A stretch of 64,000 nt of DNA from Arthrobacter silvisoli (GTDB taxonomy: Bacteria > Actinomycetota > Actinomycetes > Actinomycetales > Micrococcaceae). Position 1 is the first letter of the stretch. Every line of letters begins with the position of its first letter. Positions 58,839-64,000 of the stretch are shown here, one piece after another. A program made the position numbers and the translations under genes. The notes under the pieces are model-generated. The model was not told where the DNA came from. It saw only the letters and a program-made list of their open reading frames with translations, and did no database searches. Location: assembly GCF_003369445.1 (NCBI RefSeq), contig NZ_QRCU01000077.1, positions 124,001-188,000 of the forward strand. Direction: 5' to 3'.

Positions 58839-59216
58839 CTACTTGCGGGCGGCCAGGCTGTCCCGGATTTCGGTGAGCAGCACGATGTGCGGATCGACTT
58901 CCGCTTCCGGTTCCTTGATGCCGAGTTTTGCGTTGCGACGCTCGATCAGGTGGTTCATGGGCACAACCACGACGAAGTAGATCGCGCCCGCTACGAGCAC
59001 GAAATTGATGATGGCAGCAAGGACGCTGCCGTAGGCAAAACCTTCCCAGGTCATGCCGGCAAGGTCCTTGGCGTTGAAAATACGGGCAATCAGTGGGGCC
59101 AGGAGACCCTTGACGATCGAATCGACCACCGCGTTGAAGGCGGTACCGATGACGACAGCCACGGCAAGGTCGATGACGTTGCCCTGCATGAGAAACTTCT
59201 TGAATCCGCTCAACAT
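58839..59216 (-). CDS. mscL: large-conductance mechanosensitive channel
   Basis: 125-aa inner-membrane channel that opens under osmotic downshock. An N-terminal amphipathic helix (MLSGFKKFLMQGNVIDLAVAVVIGTAFNAVV), two spans and a charged C-terminal helix are present. The start is chosen at MLSGF; an upstream in-frame ATG would add 22 non-family residues. TATTTT ends 6 nt before the ATG (59223-59228), suggesting a leaderless transcript. Confidence 0.95.
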   Translation of the reverse strand: MLSGFKKFLMQGNVIDLAVAVVIGTAFNAVVDSIVKGLLAPLIARIFNAKDLAGMTWEGFAYGSVLAAIINFVLVAGAIYFVVVVPMNHLIERRNAKLGIKEPEAEVDPHIVLLTEIRDSLAARK

Positions 59217-59256
59217 GGCTCCAAAATAGCGCAGGACCTGCGAAGGATCCGGGAAC

Positions 59257-60126
59257 TCAGCGATAGCCGGGTGCCGCTTCAAGCCCGAAGTACTCCTCCA
59301 GGGTGGTGATTCCGCGCTTGGCCATGTCCCCGGCCGCCTCGGGCCCGATGTACCGCAGGTGCCAGGGTTCGTAGTAGTAGCCGGTGGTTTCGTGGAGCAT
59401 CCACGGGTAGCGGACCACGAAACCGTACGTGAACGCGTTGGCCTTCACCCACACCGCTGCCGGTTGTTCCGCGAAGCAAGGCTGGAAGCTGCAGGCCCCG
59501 CCGCCGTCGCCGATGTCGAAGGCCCAGCCGGTCTGGTGTTCCGAGAAGCCCGGGCGCGCCGAGGCGGTGTCCGCCGATGCCCGGCCGCGGGTGTTGACGT
59601 AGCCGTTGTACGTGGCCGTCTGGGTCTGGAAGGAACGGTAGCCGGACGCCAGGGTCAGGGTGACGCCCACAGCCGCGGCCGCCGCGAAGAGTTTCCCGGC
59701 CGCTGCCGCCGTCGTGCTGTTGAGCAGCGCCGACTCGCCGCTGGTGGCGAGTTGCACGGCCGGCTGCACCAGGTCCGGCGGGGCGAACTGCAGCGGCGTG
59801 AGCGGGCGGTGCTTGTTGACCACCACCCAGGGGCTGCGCGGATCAGTGAGCGAATGCTGTTTCGCGAGGGACGCCGACGGCGGCAGCGCGCCTTTCCCGG
59901 GCGCAGCAGCGGGCTGCCTGGCCGTCGCGGTCGGGCTGCTTGATACGGCCGGGCTGCTTGATACGGCCGGGCCGCCAGCCGCCGTCGGGCTGGCTGTTCC
60001 GCTGCCGCCTGCGGCGCCCGTTCCCTTGGAATCCTCCGGCGTGCAGGCCGTGAGCACGGTCAGGCCCAAGCCCGCGGCGAGCAGCGCCGTGACCGTCCTG
60101 CGGTCCGGCGCGGTGTTGTGGCACAT
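59257..60126 (-). CDS. VanY-type D-alanyl-D-alanine carboxypeptidase lipoprotein
   Basis: 289 aa. The signal peptide ends in lipobox LTAC with Cys28, then a Ser/Thr/Pro/Ala-rich linker, then an M15B peptidase domain. Zinc and catalytic residues lie in SEHQTGWAFDIGD and YEPWHLRYIG. It trims peptidoglycan stem peptides at the outer membrane face. The linker has a perfect in-frame 18-bp tandem duplication (AVSSSP twice). ATG 60126 is 5 nt after the coaA stop, with GAAAGG in the coaA end. Confidence 0.93.
   Translation of the reverse strand: MCHNTAPDRRTVTALLAAGLGLTVLTACTPEDSKGTGAAGGSGTASPTAAGGPAVSSSPAVSSSPTATARQPAAAPGKGALPPSASLAKQHSLTDPRSPWVVVNKHRPLTPLQFAPPDLVQPAVQLATSGESALLNSTTAAAAGKLFAAAAAVGVTLTLASGYRSFQTQTATYNGYVNTRGRASADTASARPGFSEHQTGWAFDIGDGGGACSFQPCFAEQPAAVWVKANAFTYGFVVRYPWMLHETTGYYYEPWHLRYIGPEAAGDMAKRGITTLEEYFGLEAAPGYR
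59933..59968 (-). repeat. 18-bp tandem duplication in the VanY linker
   Basis: GGGCTGCTTGATACGGCC at 59933-59950 is repeated exactly at 59951-59968, in frame, encoding two AVSSSP units. Likely recent slippage and a length-variable site between strains. Confidence 0.85.
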
Positions 60127-60131
60127 GCGTG

Positions 60132-61097
60132 CTAGACCTTTCGGAGGAGCATCCTGCGGATGGTGTGGTCGGCGTCCTTGGTGAGCACCAGTTGCGCGCG
60201 GCCGCGGGTAGGCAGGACGTTCTCTTCCAGGTTTGGTTCGTTGATGCGCTTCCAGATGCCGCGCGCCGTCGCTTCGGCTTCGGCGTCGGACAGCGTGGCA
60301 TAGCGGTGGAAGTAGGATTCCGGCTGCGCGAAGGCGGTGCCGCGGAGCTTCCGGAACCGGTCCACGTACCACTCTTCGATATAGGAGGTCTTGGCGTCCA
60401 CGTAGATGGAGAAGTCGAAGAAGTCGCTCAGGGCCAGGCCTTGCCGGCCGTCCTGGCGCGGACGCGCAGGGGCCAGGACGTTCAGGCCTTCGACGATGAG
60501 CACGTCCGGGCGGCGGACCACCACTTCCTTGTCCGGCACGATGTCGTAGGTGACGTGCGAGTACCAGGGGGCCCGGACTTCCTCGGCGCCGCCTTTGATC
60601 TCGCTGACGAAGCGGAGGAGCGCCCGGCGGTCGTAGGACTCGGGGAAGCCCTTGCGTTCGAGCAGGTGCCGGCGCTTCAGCTCGGCGAGCGGGTAGAGGA
60701 AACCGTCGGTGGTGATGAGCTCGACGTTAGGGGTACCCGGCCAGCGGCGCAGCATTTCGCGCAGCACGCGGGCGATGGTGGACTTCCCGACGGCGACCGA
60801 GCCCGCCACGCCGATCACGAACGGCGTGCGCTGGGTCTGTTCGCCGAGGAAGGTGGTGGTGGCTGCGTGCAGCTGGTGCGATGCCTCCACGTAGAGGTGC
60901 AGGAGCCGCGACAACGGCAGATAGACCTCGCGCACTTCGTTCATATCAAGAGGATCGCCAAGACCGCGCAGCCTGATGATGTCCTCTTCATTGAGAGGCT
61001 GCTCCATCTGCGCTGCCAGTCGGGACCAGGTCTGCCTGTCCAGCTCCACGAAAGGCGAGGAAGTGTCGCCGTTCGCCTCGTTGCGTTGCAATGTCAC
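60132..61097 (-). CDS. coaA: pantothenate kinase (type I, CoaA)
   Basis: Phosphorylates pantothenate in the first step of CoA synthesis; 321 aa. P-loop GVAGSVAVGKST is at residues 96-107; TTDGFLYP, KGFPESYD and the C-terminal YFHRYATLSDAEA are typical. GTG start at 61097 with no proper ribosome site; CAGAAT ends 7 nt upstream, which suggests a leaderless message. Directly followed by the VanY gene. Confidence 0.96.
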   Translation of the reverse strand: MTLQRNEANGDTSSPFVELDRQTWSRLAAQMEQPLNEEDIIRLRGLGDPLDMNEVREVYLPLSRLLHLYVEASHQLHAATTTFLGEQTQRTPFVIGVAGSVAVGKSTIARVLREMLRRWPGTPNVELITTDGFLYPLAELKRRHLLERKGFPESYDRRALLRFVSEIKGGAEEVRAPWYSHVTYDIVPDKEVVVRRPDVLIVEGLNVLAPARPRQDGRQGLALSDFFDFSIYVDAKTSYIEEWYVDRFRKLRGTAFAQPESYFHRYATLSDAEAEATARGIWKRINEPNLEENVLPTRGRAQLVLTKDADHTIRRMLLRKV

Positions 61098-61104
61098 CTA
61101 AGTG

Positions 61105-61110
61105 ATTCTG
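61105..61110 (-). promoter_or_regulatory. putative leaderless coaA promoter (-10)
   Basis: CAGAAT (reverse strand) followed by exactly 7 nt and the GTG start. The nearest purine-rich stretch is too far upstream to be a Shine-Dalgarno site. Confidence 0.4.
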
Positions 61111-61184
61111 CCCCTCCCGGACTCCAACGCGAAATGCGGGTAGTCCGATTCCGGGTCGGACCAGGCACGTTCGCGGCGCAAATG

Positions 61185-61219
61185 CCAGTGGCCCGCCCCT
61201 GTGCGGAGCGGGCCACCGG
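61185..61219 (-). terminator. ptsH terminator
   Basis: GTGGCCCGC (61188-61196) pairs with GCGGGCCAC (61208-61216); the stem extends outward with one mismatch. It lies 12 nt past the HPr stop on the reverse strand. Confidence 0.7.
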
Positions 61220-61230
61220 CAGCTGCACCC

Positions 61231-61509
61231 CTACTCGGCGTCGTGGTCGGTTTCGAGGACCTGGACCAGGCAGTCGAGGGCCTGCTCCGCGCCCTCACCC
61301 TCGGCCCTCAGCACCACCACGTCGCCCTGGGCGGCGCCGAGGGTCATGAGCGACAGGATGCTGGCGGCATCGAGCGCGTCATCGGCAGGATCGCCCTGCA
61401 TGGCGATGGTGACCTCCACTGACTGCTCGCCCGCGGCCTCGGCGAACAGGGCGGCGGGGCGGGCGTGCAGGCCGGAGCGGCTGGCGATGGTGGCGGTGCG
61501 TTCGGGCAT
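61231..61509 (-). CDS. ptsH: phosphocarrier protein HPr
   Basis: 92-aa small phosphocarrier of the PTS. Phospho-acceptor His15 is in SGLHARPAA and the regulatory-Ser position is Ser50 (ASILSLMTLGA). ATG 61509 with AAGGAG upstream gives the family start MPERTATIASRSG; a longer frame is discarded. Lies 32 nt after ptsI in the same operon. Confidence 0.96.
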   Translation of the reverse strand: MPERTATIASRSGLHARPAALFAEAAGEQSVEVTIAMQGDPADDALDAASILSLMTLGAAQGDVVVLRAEGEGAEQALDCLVQVLETDHDAE

Positions 61510-61541
61510 GGGTTCTCCTTGGGGGTAGCTGGTTGAAGGAC

Positions 61542-63227
61542 TTAGAGCCCGAGCTCTTCGAGCACGGGAAGTTTGGCGCGGACCCACTCGCGGGCTTCGG
61601 CGGCACCGGGTGCCGAAAGCGCGAGCCTGGCCAGTTCCTGTGCCTGCTCCAGGGTGACGGTCTTCAGGACCGTGCCCACGGCGGCCAGTGAGCGGGCGGT
61701 CATGGACAGCGTGGACACCCCCAGGCCGGCGAGGACGACGGCGAGGGCCGGGTCCGCGGCCGCCTCGCCGCACACGCCGATCGGCTTGTTGTTGCCCTCC
61801 AGTGCCGAGCCTTCAACAGTGAGCTGGACCAGCCGGAGCACGGCGGGCTGCCACGGTGTGTTGAGCTCGGCAAGGGGCCCGAGCTGCCGGTCCGCCGCCA
61901 TGGCGTATTGGGTGAGGTCGTTAGTGCCAAGGGAGGCGAAACCCACCTCGCGCAGCACCGCGGCTGCCGTCAGCGCCGCGGAGGGGACCTCCACCATGAC
62001 GCCCGGAGTCTTCAACCCCGCCGCCGCACACAGGGAAGCGAAGCGTGCGGCTTCGGCGGCCGTGGAAATCATGGGCGCCATGACCCACACATCGGCTTCG
62101 GATTCGGACGCGGCCCGCGCGATCGCCGACAGTTGGCGTTCCAGGACACCCGGAGTGGTGAAGTCCGTGCGGTAGCCGCGGACGCCGAGGGCGGGGTTGG
62201 GCTCGGTGGCGTCCGTAAGGAATGGCAGGGGCTTGTCCGCGCCGGCGTCGAGGGTGCGCAGGACTACTTTCTTGCCGGGGAAGGCATCGAACACGGCCTT
62301 GTACGCGGCCGCCTGCTCGTCCACGGACGGTTCGGTGTCGCGTTCCAGGAAGCAGAACTCGGTGCGGAAAAGGCCCACGCCCTGGGCGCCGAGCCCGGCG
62401 GCTGCCACGGCGTCCTTGGCTCCGCCCACGTTGGCCAGGAGCGGCACCAGATGGCCGTCCGCCGTCGTGCCGTTACCGTCGAAGCCGGCCAGCGTGGCCG
62501 AGGTTTCAGCCCAGGCTGCGGCCGCCGCGCGCTGCTCCTCGGAGGGAGCGACCGCCACGAAACCCGCCGCGCCGTCGACGTACACCTCGGAGCCGTCCGG
62601 CACTTCGTCCACGCCGTGCGCGGCAACCACAGCGGGCAGCCCAAGGGAGCGGGCAATGATGGCGGTGTGCGACTGCGGCCCGCCGCCGGAGGTCACCAGC
62701 GCCAGGACCTTGGCTGGGTCCAGGGTGGCGGTGTCGGCCGGGGCGAGGTCCTCGGCCACGAGGATGAAGGGGGACTCCGAGGAGGGGATACCTGGAGCGG
62801 GGACGCCGCGCAGTTCTGCGACGATACGGGAACGGACATCCAAGACGTCGGTGGCGCGTTCGGCCATGTACCCGCCGAGATTGTGCAGCATCTCGGCCAC
62901 GGACGCGCCGGCTTCCCAGATGGCACGTTCGGCCGAGGTGCCGGCGTTGATGAGCTTGGCGGCCTGCTTCAGCAGCATGGTGTCCCTGGCCATGAGCGCG
63001 GTGGCCTCCAGGACGGCTTTTCCGTCGCCGGCGGCGGTGTCTGCGCGGGCCTTGAGGCCGTCGTGCACAGACTGCGCTGCGGACTTCAGGCCTGCGACGG
63101 CGGCCTCCGCGCTGATGCCCGGATCCAGGCGTTCGCCCGATGGCGGTTCGGTCACCGCCTTCGGCATCCGGCGGACTGGGCCGACGATGCGGCCCGGGCT
63201 GACTCCTACCCCGTGGAAATTCTGCAC
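61542..63227 (-). CDS. ptsI: PTS phosphoenolpyruvate-protein phosphotransferase (enzyme I)
   Basis: 561 aa. Moves phosphate from PEP to HPr. Active-site His187 is in SGGGPQSHTAIIARSLGLPAV; the PEP domain shows GVGLFRTEF, GVMVEVPSA, SLGTNDLTQY and GVCGEAAADP. GTG 63227 is chosen for AGAGG 6 nt upstream and the family start VQNFHGVGVSPG; a frame open for 79 codons further upstream is not used. Co-transcribed with ptsH, divergent from a TetR gene. Confidence 0.96.
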   Translation of the reverse strand: MQNFHGVGVSPGRIVGPVRRMPKAVTEPPSGERLDPGISAEAAVAGLKSAAQSVHDGLKARADTAAGDGKAVLEATALMARDTMLLKQAAKLINAGTSAERAIWEAGASVAEMLHNLGGYMAERATDVLDVRSRIVAELRGVPAPGIPSSESPFILVAEDLAPADTATLDPAKVLALVTSGGGPQSHTAIIARSLGLPAVVAAHGVDEVPDGSEVYVDGAAGFVAVAPSEEQRAAAAAWAETSATLAGFDGNGTTADGHLVPLLANVGGAKDAVAAAGLGAQGVGLFRTEFCFLERDTEPSVDEQAAAYKAVFDAFPGKKVVLRTLDAGADKPLPFLTDATEPNPALGVRGYRTDFTTPGVLERQLSAIARAASESEADVWVMAPMISTAAEAARFASLCAAAGLKTPGVMVEVPSAALTAAAVLREVGFASLGTNDLTQYAMAADRQLGPLAELNTPWQPAVLRLVQLTVEGSALEGNNKPIGVCGEAAADPALAVVLAGLGVSTLSMTARSLAAVGTVLKTVTLEQAQELARLALSAPGAAEAREWVRAKLPVLEELGL

Positions 63228-63309
63228 TGAATCCTCTGCTTCTCTTCGTTGCCGGTCCCGGCGGCGACGGCGCCGCGGATCTGCGAAAAATTGTTTGTGA
63301 GCCACTTCA

Positions 63310-63324
63310 TATAGCGGCGCTATA
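63310..63324. promoter_or_regulatory. symmetric operator candidate between ptsI and the TetR gene
   Basis: TATAGC-GGC-GCTATA is a perfect inverted repeat around a 3-nt centre. It overlaps the -35/spacer region of the TetR-gene promoter and lies 83 nt upstream of ptsI, so it could serve autoregulation, ptsI control or both. Confidence 0.6.
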
Positions 63325-63329
63325 GATGC

Positions 63330-63335
63330 TAGGGT
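63330..63335 (+). promoter_or_regulatory. putative leaderless TetR-gene promoter (-10)
   Basis: TAGGGT ends 7 nt before the ATG at 63343. There is no Shine-Dalgarno sequence in AGCGGCT. Confidence 0.5.
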
Positions 63336-63342
63336 AGCGGCT

Positions 63343-64000
63343 ATGAGTTTCGATGACCAGCTTCCGCCCAAAGTCCGGCTGCTCCGCGCGGCGGCCGAAC
63401 TGCTGGCGAATTCGGAAGGGTCAGCGGTCTCAACGCGCCAGATCACCAAGCTGGCGGGGGTCACGGCACCGACGCTCTACCACCACTTCGGCGACAAAGA
63501 AGGCTTGTTCGATGCTGTTGTGTCGGCCGGCTTTGAAGAGTACGTGGCGGGGGAGCGGGACTTCGCCCCCTCCGGGGAGCCCCTGGAGGACATCCGGCGG
63601 ATGTGGGACAACCACGTGGCGTTCGGACTGGCCCAACCCCACCTGTACCTGGTGATGTTCGGCAACATCAGGCCCGAAAGCCGCCCGGCAGTCGTCGCTG
63701 ACGCCGAGGGGCTCCTCGAAGAAATGCTGAACAAGGCCGCGATCGCCGGCCAGATCAACGTGCCGCCCCGCGAAGCGGCACGAAGCATCCTCGCAGCCAA
63801 CGTGGGTGTCACTCTCATGCTCATCTCCGAACCGGCCGAAGACCGGAACCTCGAGCTCTCAACGATGACCCGGGATTCCATGATCTTCGCCGTCTCCACG
63901 GAAACCGCCCGTGGCGCCGCAACGGAGGACTCCGGTAAATCCTCCGTGGTTGTTGCGGCAATCGCCCTGAATGCGGCACTGCAGGCCTCGCATTCGGATC
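63343..64000 (+). CDS. TetR/AcrR-family transcriptional regulator (3' partial)
   Basis: An open frame of 219 codons that runs off the window end without a stop. The N-terminal helix-turn-helix reads TRQITKLAGVTAPTLYHHFGDKEGLFDAV (residues about 32-60), typical of TetR. The ligand domain has the usual helical pattern (DIRRMWDNHVAFGLAQPHLYLVMFG). It is divergent from ptsI-ptsH with a symmetric site between them; its effector is unknown. Confidence 0.9.
   Translation, partial: MSFDDQLPPKVRLLRAAAELLANSEGSAVSTRQITKLAGVTAPTLYHHFGDKEGLFDAVVSAGFEEYVAGERDFAPSGEPLEDIRRMWDNHVAFGLAQPHLYLVMFGNIRPESRPAVVADAEGLLEEMLNKAAIAGQINVPPREAARSILAANVGVTLMLISEPAEDRNLELSTMTRDSMIFAVSTETARGAATEDSGKSSVVVAAIALNAALQASHSD

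Overview
The window is high-GC chromosomal DNA with the str, S10, spc and alpha ribosomal/RNA-polymerase gene clusters of an actinobacterium. Gene order, GTG and TTG start codons, a spc cluster without rpsN between rplE and rpsH, TAGACT-type -10 boxes and several apparently leaderless genes all point to the Micrococcaceae (Arthrobacter or Pseudarthrobacter type). That placement is inferred from sequence character, not from a database search. No rRNA, tRNA, transposase, integrase or CRISPR array was seen.

Layout. 1-12.3 kb: rpoB (5' end cut by the window), rpoC, then rpsL-rpsG-fusA-tuf, with strong hairpin terminators after rpoC and tuf. 12.4-18.2 kb: three non-ribosomal genes, namely a giant polytopic membrane protein (about 1372 aa), a 41-aa membrane microprotein and a reverse-strand GH1 beta-glucosidase. 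18.5-30.5 kb: the S10 cluster (rpsJ to rpsQ), a terminator and new promoter, then the spc cluster (rplN to rplO) and secY-adk, followed by map.

31.5-43.2 kb: an accessory catabolic cassette placed between map and infA. A FadR-type (FCD) GntR regulator, an atypical amidohydrolase and an orphan UraD-like protein read leftward. A TIM-barrel isomerase, a complete Dpp/Opp-type ABC importer, its lipoprotein binding protein and a second TIM-barrel isomerase read rightward. A perfect 18-bp palindrome lies over the shared control region, and long extragenic dyads lie near both ends. The parts suggest import and stepwise breakdown of an unidentified amide-, ureide- or sugar-conjugate-like substrate. 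A P1-family aminopeptidase gene follows. This is the best candidate for an undescribed system here.

43.4-47.5 kb: infA, rpmJ, rpsM, rpsK, rpoA, rplQ, truA. 47.7-55.9 kb: a reverse-strand Tad/Flp pilus island (prepilin peptidase, Flp pilin, TadE, TadG-like, CpaB, CpaE, CpaF/TadA, TadB, TadC, second Flp pilin) lying between truA and rplM. 56.2-58.8 kb: rplM, rpsI, glmM. 58.8-63.2 kb, reverse strand: mscL, a VanY-type carboxypeptidase lipoprotein, coaA, HPr and PTS enzyme I. The window ends inside a TetR-family regulator divergent from ptsI, with a symmetric operator candidate between them.

Several genes (truA, glmM, coaA, mscL, the TetR gene, the first TIM-barrel gene and possibly the P1 peptidase) have a -10-like hexamer ending 6-8 nt before the start codon and little or no Shine-Dalgarno sequence, which suggests leaderless transcripts.
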